NCBI GenBank assembly: GCA_038380435.1
Contig: JAWZYU010000020.1
Span: 47,710,307-47,774,306, forward strand
Reading direction: 5' to 3'
DNA from: Ryuthela nishihirai
Taxonomy: Eukaryota; Arthropoda; Arachnida; Araneae; Heptathelidae
Length of the DNA stretch: 64,000 nt
The position numbers and the translations under genes are program-made. The notes below the pieces were generated by a model that made no database searches, had not been told where the DNA came from, and saw nothing but the letters and a program-made list of their open reading frames with translations. The first letter of the stretch is position 1. The number at the start of each line of letters is the position of its first letter. Shown here piece by piece: positions 9,742 through 20,412 of this stretch.

Positions 9742-12107
9742 AAAGTTTTGCTTTCTCAGCGATAACGGACATTATCTGATCTTCTAGAACTCATTGCATG
9801 ACTCTTGTTAAAAATTGGTATCAAAAGCCAAAGGTGCTAAATATCCCAAAAACTACTTTCAACAACAACAACAACAGTAAATTTTTAATAAGACAAAAAT
9901 TACCAAATTATGCTAAATCAAAAACACTAACAAATTTTAATAAGACAAAAATTTCGAATTTATGTTCAGTCAAACACACCGATAAAAATTTTAATGACAC
10001 AAATTTATGTTACACTAGTAGTCCGAAAAATGATACGGGGATCTTTGAGTATTATTAACACCGTAGATAGTGATACCCAATTTTCACATAATTCGTGATC
10101 ATTGTAGCGCAATTTGGACAAACCATTCTTCTTTCTTCGCATTTCGAAATAATAATAATAATTGTTGCGCAATTAAAAGAGTTGCCTAATTTTCACAATG
10201 ATCGAATTACGTCGAATACTGATGCAAAATATCAAACATAATGCACGAAACTATTGCACAAGAGATAAATTGTTCCAGTAATAATGCGCTAATGGTTGCG
10301 CAACAGTTCCATCGTTGGAATATGCGCACTTGTTGCTCCATTATCTTCTATAGGACATTCAAAGCACTATACAACTTTAAGCACTATACAAAGTTGTTAT
10401 AATCTTAACAAAAATTGGCAAATTTTTTTTAAATATTTGTTTTTTTTCGTAAACAATTTCGCATTTTTCAAGCAAATATATTTTATCTACAAATAACACT
10501 CCCCTTAAAAGCATAAATATTGCTTCACTTCCTTGTGAGAATTCCTAGCGATATTTTTTCAATTCTTGAGAGTTCCTGCTTGAGGCGTTAGGGCTTAAGT
10601 GACATAACTCTAATGCACCTACGCCATTCAAGATTATATTCCGAAAACTCATTTTATCTCCCGTTGTTTTCTTGTTGTACTCTGGTTGTTTTCGGTTTGT
10701 TTTGCTCTCCACAGTCAAGCAGAAATCTTGAAGGAGCGACTGCAGTGGTTCCGCCGAGAAGTTTACACATAATACTGCATGGAGTGTTAGATTCGCTTCT
10801 TGATGGCGCTGAGAGCTAATGGCTGGTAGCTGTAGGTGTTTGCAGGAAAAAATAGCCTTAGAAAAAGAAAGCGGTTGATGTAACCGTTGGGGTAGAAGAA
10901 GCGACAGACGACATGTATTCTCTCTGAGTCGTCGTGAGTCTTATGTCACAGACGACTTGACCTTTGCCCTCGACATCGATCATGTGTTGCAGTCTCCTTC
11001 AGACGCCCGGAGTGCGTTAGAGTATACCCCATCACAAGAGCAAGTTATGGATCACAGGAGATCAATTTCTGCTAGTAGCTCCGACCGATGGCCTAGTCGG
11101 TAGGGCAAGACCCGTGTCGAGTTGCTCTTGGGGCCGGGACACGAGTTGGTTGGGGAGATCGGGATCTGGGGAGGAATCGTGGCGACAGGGAGGGAGGCAA
11201 GGGACACGATAATGTATTGTTAGCTTGATGGCTGAGGTAGAAGGAGGGAAAAAAAGAGATCGCGCCGCAGTTTATCGATCGCTTACAAGTGCTTTAAGGT
11301 GCCTGAAGAAGAATGGCTAGGCGGTGAAGAGATAGATCTGAAACATAAGGGGGGGGGGGATTTCATTTTTTTAGGGGGTTATCGTTTAGGAGTATTTGGA
11401 GAATATTTTTGAATGAGATACTGATTAAAACGCTAAGATATAGTTATATTTATTATCTATTTTTGGTGTTTGTTTGCCATTATGCTGTAAATTCTCAAAC
11501 AGAATGCAAGTACTAGTTTTACATTGAATTCCGAAGCTGGATGATGAAAGTTTTGTTAAAAAATCTCTAGAAACACAGAGGATAAAATTTCTTGAGAATT
11601 CAATTTATACTACCGGCCAAATAATATTTCAGTATTTTTCAAATAAAAATTTACTGAGTTAATCTAACAAATTACTATTAAGCATAAATACCTCGTAACA
11701 GTTTCTGCAAAAGAGGTAAACTGTAACATTGTCGAAATGTGAAAAGAAGTATGTGTTAGTCATCATGTGTTTATCTGATTCGTATTGCTTTTATCTAAGC
11801 TACATGCTTTTGTTGCCAGCGTGAACGATGTAATTCTATTGCTGTGATAATGGCAAAGGAAAGGTGCAACATACTGTTATCTCAGTAACTCATTAGCCCA
11901 CTTTAATAATATAATGTGAGTGATATCAAGTGCAAGTTTGCCAAGAAAATAAATAATTTTATTAGATAGATTCGTATATAACTAGGTAAGGTTTTGAAAT
12001 CATATGACCTATTATGTATACGAGTAGGAATCTGAAAAAAAAATCATTAAAATATACTATTTAATAATGCAACAGAAAGATTAGGCTAGATATATAGAGG
12101 AAAAATT
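9742..12107. other. No gene seen; LINE 3' flank and a GC-richer patch
   Basis: 9742-10060 is probably 3' flank of the preceding LINE (Asn/Lys-rich open frame with a CAA run at 9862-9873). 10690-11340 is less AT-rich and contains a tRNA D-arm-like GGCCTAGTCGGTAGGGC at about 11090, but no convincing B box follows. A G run lies at about 11350. Nothing else is identifiable. Confidence 0.4.
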
Positions 12108-12195
12108 CTCATTAGCCAGGTGAGTTCTGAACCTACGACCTCCTGATATCATGCCAGGTGCCTCTGATCGCTGAGCTACCAGCCGCCGAGCCTTT
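12108..12195 (-). repeat. tRNA-like SINE remnant (family C)
   Basis: The reverse complement has GCTGGTAGCTCAGCGATCAG (A box) and GGAGGTCGTAGGTTCAGAAC (B box, mutated), with tRNA-like spacing. A related piece in the opposite orientation is at 12437. A retroposon relic is more likely than a tRNA gene because the B box and acceptor pairing are degraded. Confidence 0.55.
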
Positions 12196-12436
12196 ATTCT
12201 CTATTAGTGGCATTAAGCATTATACGATAGAATTAGTCATTGGAAATGTATTTGATTGCAATTGAAGCCTCTTTGGTATTGAAGGCACTTTTCAGTTTAG
12301 TGCCCACGTTAACCAGCATGGTATATTTTTTTTAAGCCGAGTATCGAGCGTAAGAATTGTTATTGAAATAATAGGATCTCTCAGATATATTAATATAACA
12401 GGTATAATAATAATTATATATAATTTATGTTATATA
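12196..12436. other. AT-rich spacer between tRNA-like remnants
   Basis: No gene or boundary seen. TATATAA-type simple sequence lies at 12400-12436. Confidence 0.4.
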
Positions 12437-12500
12437 TAGCATGGCAGGTACTCTGGTTGTCAGGAGGTCGTGGGTTCAGTTTAAACCCGTTTAATGACAA
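12437..12500 (+). repeat. tRNA-like SINE remnant (family C), partial
   Basis: TTGTCAGGAGGTCGTGGGTTC shares the anticodon-arm to B-box stretch with the family C copy at 12108-12195 (in reverse complement). Only the 3' part of the tRNA-like region is left. Confidence 0.45.
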
Positions 12501-13080
12501 ATTTTTTTTATATTTATCTAACAAATTATTACTAGGTGTATATCTGAGAGATCCTACTATTTCAACGAAAAGTTATGCGCTATTACCATTAGAATATTCG
12601 AAAACAGTTAACGAAAATTTCAAACTAAACATTACACAACGGTACATAATGCTATGTAATAATATGTGAAAAGTTATTTATCATAGATCCAGGTGCATAA
12701 GAAATTATTTCGCAAAAGAAACGCTATATTTGTTTTACATTGAGACACATAATAATTTCGGTCCAATAATCACCGTCCGTAAACATAGGAAAATAAATTT
12801 TTTGAGATTTCTTCAATCTCCTACCTCAGCTATTAACCTCTAGGAAATTACGCAACGGGTGGTTGACTTGTTGTATGTTTTTACTTATGCCAAGTGGGCT
12901 TATTATTCTCATATGGTGATGGTAATGGGTAATGTTTTACTGGAATATCGCATATCCATATACGATTTACGATTACCCAAACTGGGATTGAAAAGTTACA
13001 CGAACAACTGAAAAGTGATGTCAGTGTGCTTGAAAGAAGCAGATTGTAAAGCATCAAAAGATGAACAAAGACGTAAAATT
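12501..13080. other. No gene seen
   Basis: AT-rich unique-looking DNA. The 80-residue frame starting at 12427 has no recognisable motif and begins within SINE-like sequence. Confidence 0.4.
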
Positions 13081-13765
13081 GTTGCTTGTTGTTGTATATC
13101 TGAGCGGCACTTTAGTGGTCACAACGGGCTGATTGATGTGGTCACAAGTCGCCCAGGGGCTCAGAATTGGGCAAAAGAAGGGAACCCACTGGAAAGTTGG
13201 TGGAAACTTCCCGCCAAGGCCATCAACCGTATTCTTTAATGTGGAGAGGGTATGACTATTCTGCACATGGCACCACAGTATAATAAGCTATCAGATCAAG
13301 GTCACCTTGACACAGAGCCTGGACAGCCTTGAAAAAAAGATGGAAATTAATTATGAATAAATATATAATTGATTTAATTAGTTTAAAATTTAAGTTAAAG
13401 CATTTATTTTAAAACCAGTTAAAATAAAATAATTTATTCATTATAATTTTATTAAAATATTTGAGAATATTATAAAATTAATTATTAAATTTAAAAAAAT
13501 AGATAATTACCAGTTGGATATTTAGAAATATAGATATAATTAGAAATGCTATATTTTTTGAAAATTTAGTCTTCTGTTACTGCAGTGTCCAGGCCTATTG
13601 AATCGAGTGGCCTTGATCAGTTCCTTTTTCGATTCCACTGGTTTCGTATTTCTCGCCGAGGGAAGGTGGGAGGATCAGCAGAGACAAATTTCAATATTGG
13701 CACAGCTGGGATGGAAAGCACCAAATTATAAGCCTGGAGCGTTATTGACTGGGCCAGAATGTGAA
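13081..13765 (-). repeat. SINE-A copy, very old, split by a TIR element
   Basis: 13081-13285 matches the SINE-A 3' half in reverse complement (TCTGAGCGGCACTT, GGGAACCCACTGGAA, GCCAAGGCCATC). 13619-13765 matches the 5' half (TTTCAATATTGGCACAGCTGGGAT and GTTATTGACTGGGCC, a mutated head). A 325-bp TIR sequence separates them. Confidence 0.7.
13294..13618. mobile_element. MITE-like TIR element inside SINE-A
   Basis: The left end GATCAAGGTCACCTTGA..GCCTGGACA (13294) is matched by the reverse complement of the right end, GATCAAGGCCACTCGATTCA..GCCTGGACA (13618). The interior is AT-rich without coding potential. Target duplication not clear (ATCA on the left, AGTT on the right), so superfamily unassigned. 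Confidence 0.6.
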
Positions 13766-14184
13766 ACTCCCCAGAATGCTGAAGTGTCAGGCATGTCCCA
13801 GGCACAGATAACTAGCGTGCACAGATGGGTGATTCAATACCACTGCTTGCAGTGCCATTGTTAGCAGTCTGCCGTAATTCTCACTTTCCCATTAACCTCT
13901 TAAAGTGTGTGGAAATTTTGCATTTGCAGTTCCGTATCTGACTATAATTTGCTTTTTAATACCTTTTACGCGAAATTTGAAATAAAAGAACCATTTATTA
14001 AGATTATATTAAAAATATTATAGAATAATTTAAAATTAGCTGCTTTTTTTTGAAGCAGCTACCTGTTTAGTTTTAAAATAATAATATATATTATTATTTT
14101 GAAATCTGTGATTCTAAAATGGAGGCAGAAAAAAATATGAATTGAGGTGGAACTTGAGCTGAGACCATGAAGAGTGAAGACGTA
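13766..14184. other. No gene seen
   Basis: AT-rich; short poly-T and TA runs near 14040-14095. Confidence 0.4.
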
Positions 14185-14191
14185 CTTCTGC

Positions 14192-15242
14192 CAAGGAGTG
14201 CTAAGGGAGAAGAGAGCTAGCTTCCATATACGTAATGTAAACTTTTCGATTGCAGCGCCTTCTAAACATGGCAAATTCGTGCATTGCAGTGAAGCCACCT
14301 AACCAGGGAGAGGAGAGAGTTCCCTGCATTATTTTTCCACCGTCAAGCAAAGTTTCAATTGCTTACACCACGTGACTAATTTTACATACACTTTGACTCT
14401 GAAAAATGTTCATTTTCTTTAAGAGGTACAATCATAATATATCTTTTCGTTTAGAGAGAAAATATCAAGAAGTAATGTAATCATTTTCTTTAATAAAATC
14501 CAATTTTGTAAAACTGGTAGTAGCTATGCTAAAGAACAAAATTTTAATATTTTGAACAACTTACAGCATTAGTATATTATAATAAATTGAGATTTATGCG
14601 TTTAATGCACGATAACATGATCTATATAATTATATTTTATAAAATTGTAGATATTTTCTATAAATATCATACCGATTTTTTTACTTGTATAAATGTTCAA
14701 CAGATGGCAGCAGTCACTTTCCGTATCAACCATAAAAAAAGAATTACACTGTTAGAGCAAAGTGCAGAAGCCAATGTACATCGATATGCTCCAGGGAACA
14801 GAAACCTGCAACATACATTGACTTATATATATATATTTGCAAGATGAAATAAATGTATTAATTTACATATTAATTTTAAAAATTCTGCAAAATTACTCAA
14901 AATAAACATACAACGGCTTTTCCAGGTATCGTAAAATGTACTCCTGAACGGGATAAAACACTCATTGAATAACTTTAGGGTCAGCTACCACTGTGCCAAA
15001 CAGCCATGGCTGTTATACATTTGGAAACACTGGTTAAATCGCAATATATATATATACCAATAGTAAGACAAACCATAGCTGCAGAGGGCTAAAATGATTG
15101 CACTGCGCATGCGCAGATTGCCCGTTACAATTGTTTTTGTGCCTGCACATCAATTTGCCACGTTCAGCTTCGGTAAAATTCCTCAGAACGGCGCCACTTA
15201 CGCTTGTGCAAAGCTAGCCTTCTTCTCCTTAGACCTTCTTTG
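14192..15242. mobile_element. ~1.05-kb TIR element, ~7-bp TSD (long form)
   Basis: Imperfect terminal inverted repeats: CAAGGAGTGCTAAGGGAGAAG at 14192, and CAAAGAAGGTCTAAGGAGAAG in reverse complement from 15242. The flanks CTTCTGC (14185-14191) and CTTCTGG (15243-15249) agree at six of seven bases. An inverted-orientation copy lies at 22762-23780 with the same internal landmarks (ACAGCCATGGCTGTT, GCGCATGCGCAG, TGTACTCCTGAACGGGATAA). No transposase frame is visible, so it is non-autonomous. Confidence 0.85.
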
Positions 15243-15261
15243 CTTCTGGTTCGCTCTAGAC

Positions 15262-15421
15262 CAGTGTTTCCCAACCTTTTTTTGTGCCATGCCCCACTTA
15301 AGCCTTTCTAAAATTCTTATGTCCCCTATGTAAAATTTAACCGCCATACGGTTAAACTCTGAACGAGTCCATTTTCGAATTGCTCCCCTGTGGGGGGTGG
15401 GCCCCACGTTGGGAAACACGG
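15262..15421. mobile_element. 160-bp hAT-like MITE, TSD CTCTAGAC
   Basis: The perfect 8-bp duplication CTCTAGAC (15254-15261 and 15422-15429) encloses inverted ends CAGTGTTTCCCAACCTT and CCGTGTTTCCCAACGTG (reverse complement). An 8-bp duplication of NTCTAGAN type with CA-starting ends fits hAT (Charlie-like) elements. No coding capacity. It lies 12 bp outside the right end of the TIR element at 14192. Confidence 0.92.
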
Positions 15422-15429
15422 CTCTAGAC

Positions 15430-16259
15430 CGAAAATTGGGCGAGATCGGGTATTCAACCCCGGTGGAGCCCTTTGGTCGGCAGGATGGGTAAGAAATAGC
15501 GTAATTTCATATTTAAATTTTTAGTATATGTTTAGGATTTTAGAGATTTCAAGTTGAAATCTTTACATATTTTCTGAATAGCAGTGTTTTCACTGCTATT
15601 CTTATTCTTTCTTCGTTAATCTCTCTTTGAGGTTAAATATTTATTATACTTTCAATATAAAGTAACAAATATAAAGTAAAAAAATATAACAAAATAAACA
15701 ATATAAAGGGTAAAAACAAATATAAAGTAAAAAAATATGATAACTGACAAATATTTATTTGTCAGCTATCTTATTTTTATTAAACTTCCGTTGAAGATTT
15801 TTGTTTTCAAAAGTGTTGCCGTTGCGGCCCTTGTTCGATTTCAACTGTCATTATTTAACTAACAGTTTTCTACTTTCGTAAACTTCTGTTGAAGTTTTGG
15901 CCAATAAAATATTATTCGTTTTTATCTGTGGAATCCACGTCAGCCAATGTGAGTTCCAATTACTTTGAAATTGTTGTATATTTCATATAACTTATATTTT
16001 ATTTATTTTAACCTTTTTAAATTACAATCTGAAATTTGATTATTTTGTTTTGTGAAAATCAAAGAGTTTCACAATATCAGCAACCACTAAAATTTTAAAC
16101 GGGAAAAGTCCTAAAATTGAATTGAAAAAAACTCAACATAATGAATATTCCCGCATAGATAAGTTTTCTATGCAGACTCATTCAGACACAAGTTTTTTTT
16201 AAAAGGAAGTCAAACATGTCAATGTCCTTCAAAAATGTAATTAAAAGTTTATAATATGT
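15430..16259. other. No gene seen
   Basis: AT-rich. An ATATAAAGTAAA-like motif repeats at 15650-15735. Probably LINE 3' flank toward 16260. Confidence 0.4.
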
Positions 16260-17115
16260 TTTTTTATTCGTAGATTTTCAGGTTCTAATATAGTTTTGAA
16301 GGAAAAAGTATTAACATTATATTTTTTTAGGTTAGAAAAATATTTGTTTCTTTCTATTTTATATCTTTTACAGTGAAAATTAAATGTTCAATAGTTTCAC
16401 GTTGATTACAAGTCGTACAATTAGGAGAGTTAACTTTTTTCAAATGAAATAAAAATGGTTTTGTGATTGCAGAGTTTACTTTAATTCTCATATAATGGTA
16501 ATTTCTTTTTTACTTAAACCAAAATTTTTAAATGTTGCAATTTTTTCTGATATATTATATCTGTGTGTGTGTGTCTATAGCATGTAAGGAGTAGTTTTGT
16601 GTTTCTTCCAGTAGTTTTATTTTATTTTGATTTTTAGTTAAATTTGTAAATGTTAATGATTCTATGGTGGAGTTAAGATACATTGCATTTTTTGCTAATA
16701 CATCAGCTCTTTCGTTATATTTTATACCTATGTGGGCCGGAACCCACTGAATATGTAATTCATTATTATTTTCTGTGTTGTTTTGTTAAAATAAAAATGT
16801 CATTTATCAAAACTTTAAAATTATTATTATTAGGATTTTAAAATATAATTTCATTGGATGATTTAGAGTCAGTGATAATTACTATTTTTTTTCTTTAAAA
16901 TAAAGTGCCCAATTGATAGCTAGAATTATTGCACTAAGTTCAGTTGTAATTATTCGATTTAATTTATTGAATTTAAATTGAAATTCATAATTTATTTCTG
17001 GACAACAGTAAGCACCAGAGGAATTATTAGTTTCATTATTTAATGATCCATCAGTATATATGAGTATGAAGTCTTTGTATTTTTCTTCAATGTATAATTC
17101 AGTTAGTTTTTTCAA
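16260..17115 (-). pseudogene. LINE ORF2: RNase H and Cys-rich C-terminus
   Basis: In reverse complement, 17065-16885 encodes ILIYTDGSLNNETNNSSGAY and TELSAIILAINWALYF, the first and second catalytic regions of RNase H. Further on are IITDSKSSNE (about 16875) and, in another frame, PAHIGIKYNERADVLAKNA (about 16740-16685). NSPNCTTCNQRETIEHL at about 16425-16375 matches the Cys-rich tail of the LINE at 5034. Frameshifts and stops are frequent. The RT second half is missing: RT ends at about 17112 and RNase H starts directly. Confidence 0.85.
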
Positions 17116-17909
17116 GTTATATATGAAGTAGAAACATGATTTCCTAATTTTACCTTATAAGATCTATTTCTGATAAAATGTAAGAGAAAGTTATAAATAT
17201 TTCCACATAGTTTCAATTTCCTGATTTTATATAATAATGCATTATGATCTATCGAGTCAAAGGTCTTCTCAAGATCGATAATTACAACCACTAAAAATAT
17301 TTTATTTTTTATCACAAATTCTGCATCAGATATGAGATTGAGGAAAAGATCCTTCGTTGATCTACCAGATCTAAAACCAAAGACATTTTTGTTAAAAATA
17401 TTATTGTGCTCCAAAAACCAGTTCAATCTATTTAAAATCATCTTTCAAATAATTTAAGCTAATTTGAGCTTAAACATATCGGTCTATATGACTCCAACAT
17501 TTCATACGATTTTTTTTATGAAAATCATAAAATTTTCTTAAAAATATATAAAAAAATATATAAAATGAACAAAAAATCATAAAATTTAAATATGTGTTGG
17601 TAGTCCAGAAATTATTAAATTCTTTTAATAATTTTTTATATACTTATTTGGTAGGTTTTTTATTAAGTTATTTGAAATTAAATCCGGTTCTACAGCTGTA
17701 TTCTTTTTTAAAGCTTTAATGGCAAAAATTAGTTCACATAATGAAAATGGAATATTTATGTAATCAGTTTTATTGTTGAAATACGTTTGGTGAAAAATAT
17801 TTGAATCATTATAGGATTTATATAATTTATTATTTGGTTTATAATGTAAGATGTGAAAAAATTTTGTCATCTGTTCTGTGGTTTCCTGAATTGTTAAATT
17901 ATGTTTCAT
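17112..17909 (-). pseudogene. LINE ORF2: reverse transcriptase N-terminal half
   Basis: 17909-17625 encodes the RT-0/1 region (PFSLCELIFAIKALKKNTA and PDLISNNLIKNLP). 17441-17112 encodes FGFRSGRSTKDLFL and IDLEKTFDSIDHNALLYKI, the RT fingers/palm motifs with the first catalytic Asp. About 180 bp between them is degraded. The YADD-box region is absent, consistent with an internal deletion before RNase H. Confidence 0.9.
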
Positions 17910-18986
17910 TGCTTAATTATATAAAGGATTTGCTTATTCTGTTTCGTTAATTAATTTTTTATAAATAGTCCACAAATTCTTTGTAGATGTAGTCGGAGAT
18001 AAGTTTTCTTTAAATATTCTAAAGTTTTGTTTTAAAATATTTTTAATTTTTTTGGAGATAGCTGCTTTTAGTCTATTAAAATTTTGACATGCAGCAATAA
18101 ATGTTTTTGTTTGTTTCACGTGCCTTTCTGCCTTCCTGCGGATTGCTATTAATTTGTTTATAAATATAATATGTATGTTATTTACCTGAATTTTTTTTAT
18201 AATTGTTGTTGTATTCTTTTTTTCTGTTATCTTGAATCTTATCTATTAATGTAATGTAATAAGTTTTCGTGATTTATTTTATTTAAATCTTCTTTAAAAT
18301 TATTCCAATTAGTAAAGTTTACTTTTGGTTTTTTGATGAACAGATCTTTATATTGAATAAAAATCGGTCTATGATCACTACCATAACAATCCATTGAAAT
18401 CGACCACTCTAAGTCATTTACTAATCTGTTTGAACATAGTGTTAAATCTATTATTGTGTTTATTTTTTCATTTTTCAGACATGTGGGGGTATTATTGTTT
18501 AGGATATTTAAATTTGTTTCTTCAATTTACTTTAACAAATGTTTACTCTTGGATTCATTCTTATAAGAAAACCAAGCATTATTATGTGTATTCAAGTCCT
18601 CACATAAAAACATTTCTCCGTTTAAATGTTCTACTATTTTTAAGTATGTTTTTTCATCTATTAAAATACCAGGATTATATATATTTATAATATTTACATT
18701 TTTTTAAATTTTAATTTGAATAATAATTATTTCTAGTTTTATATTTAGTATAGGTATTATAATTTGTCTTTGTGGAATATCATTATGCGTAAGTCACAAT
18801 GCCTCTAGAATTGATACTATTTTTTGCATATAAGTTATGAAATTATTAAATTTAGGCAGATTTGTTGTATTTATTTCTTGTATATACATAATTTTGATTT
18901 TTTATGTTCAAAAAATGTTTTAAAATATGCTTCTTTCTCTCTATTCCTCTACAGTTCCACTGAAGAATACTGAATTTTTCTACCAT
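17910..18986 (-). pseudogene. LINE ORF2: start, endonuclease and linker (decayed)
   Basis: The ATG at 18986-18984 opens MVEKFSILQWNCRGIERKK, with the W-N-C-R-G motif typical of the first apurinic-like endonuclease block. IMYIQEINT (about 18890) fits the block with the catalytic Glu. At about 18400-18340, SMDCYGSDHRPIFI contains the SDH block at the endonuclease end. The linker 18119-17934 is Lys-rich. Many frameshifts. Confidence 0.85.
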
Positions 18987-19390
18987 GGACCACTATTCAG
19001 TAATGAGAGTAATATATCTTTTATCAGGTTTACTTCCGGGCATTGTGGGAGGATGATATCAAACAATTTGATAATTAAACCTATAATTTGACTCCTGTTA
19101 TTCCAATTAACAGGATCATTTATCTCCCTAGATTTTCTAGGTACAGAAAGTTCAGCATTTTCATAATTTTTTTCGCCAGTTATTTGAGATTTGGTATCTT
19201 TAGAAGTTGAATTTTTAGCACCAGTAATGTTTTTCTTTACTGTATTAGCACAATTCCGTTGTTTCGTTATGTTCGGAGTTGGAAAACTTCTTATGTCAGC
19301 TTCATACGATGTAGAAGGCACGTTCAGAAGAGTGGGGAAGTTCTCTCTCAGGTCTTCATGAAAGTTCATATTTACACCCATATAAAACAA
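18980..19390 (-). pseudogene. LINE ORF1 C-terminal part
   Basis: 136 codons ending at TAG (18982-18980). The C-terminus SQIIGLIIKLFDIILPQCPE and IKDILLSLLNSGPW resembles the short helical end of ORF1 proteins of I/Jockey-type LINEs, and it lies directly before ORF2. The ORF2 start codon overlaps the ORF1 stop (ATGGTAG). No zinc knuckles are in this part; upstream ORF1 is missing or unrecognisable beyond 19390. Confidence 0.75.
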
Positions 19391-19755
19391 ATCTCTAAGA
19401 AATTCTTAGAAGCTGTGGACACGAATCCTCACGATTTCATTACTAACATTTTAAAATATGATCATGATCCTATGAACAGATTCAAGAGTGCTAGACCATT
19501 GGTTTTCGATGAGGAACACTTTTTGGTCTAGTACCCTGATCTACCATATTTATCATTGTTTTCCTGCCCCTTGGGGCTCACCTTTTGGTGATTTTTGTGT
19601 TGTCCTTTGCGACTCATGCCATTTATTTGATATCCTCAGATGGAGAAGCTTATGGGATCTTTTATCCTTTATTTGATATCCTCAGATGGAGAAGCTTATG
19701 GGATCTTTAATCCTGGTACTTCGAAAGATCATAATTATGCTACATGCTACATGAT
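19391..19755 (+). other. Unrecognised coding-like fragments
   Basis: In plus orientation 19391-19531 reads ISKKFLEAVDTNPHDFITN and ILKYDHDPMNRFKSARPLVF then DEEHFLV and stop, a composition far more protein-like than most frames here. After TAG the same frame continues YPDLPYLSLFSC. Further on, YLISSDGEAYGIFNPGTS..HNYATCYMIL is open to TGA near 19765. A tandem duplication of about 47 bp (TTTGATATCCTCAGATGG, 19627 and 19674) breaks it. I do not recognise the family. It could be a pseudogenised exon or an ORF of another mobile element. Confidence 0.35.
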
Positions 19756-20153
19756 TCTAAACTGCTGAAGTGTCAGACATGAAAAAAGATACAAACATAA
19801 TGCAAAATCAAGCTTTCATTGCATATTATTTACACATTAGATCAGCGACTTTTAAACTATGTAAATTGAAACCTTTCAGGTTGTACACGAAAAAAATTGG
19901 ATGTTTGCATTAAAGGTAGTACAGCAAGCGTGAGTGATGAAGTACAACATGATGAAGTAAGGACGAAGAAATGAAGCAAAAACTTCAAATATTATGTATT
20001 TAAAAATTGGTGAATAATAATAGTTATGAACGCATCAAATCTTTGGGTTACAAAGTGTGATTCAGTCTGACTTTGTATTTCTCTGCTTCGGTCCAGTGTC
20101 GGATTGAGTATGACACTGGACAGCAAAGGTTAAAAATTAATTTCATCTCTAGG
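19756..20153. other. No gene seen
   Basis: AT-rich unique-looking DNA before the small TIR element. Confidence 0.4.
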
Positions 20154-20412
20154 CAGGGCCGGACTTGCGCATAAGCTAACTAAGCTTAGGGCCTCGCAAA
20201 TATACATTTCAAGTTTTACTGTTATGAATTTTTTTACATTTATTCTATTGTGCAAAACTCTTCATCTTAACGTATCATTGCTAGAATCATGTTTTCACCC
20301 GTTTATCTTTAATGTTCCCTACAATCGTAATAAATATATATATATATTTCGACTTTTTGAGCCTATGAAATTTGTATGGCTTAGGGCCTCAAAATGTCAA
20401 AGTCCCGCACTG
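20154..20412. mobile_element. Small TIR element (MITE), possible hAT-like
   Basis: CAGGGCCGGACTT at 20154 faces CAGTGCGGGACTT (reverse complement from 20412), and both arms contain CTTAGGGCCTC in related positions. Flanking 8-mers TCTCTAGG and CCTGTAAG agree at only five positions, so the target duplication is weak. Confidence 0.6.

Noticed and set aside
11080..11160. Another tRNA-derived SINE head
   Set aside because: A D-arm-like stretch is present, but no B box or repeated body could be found.
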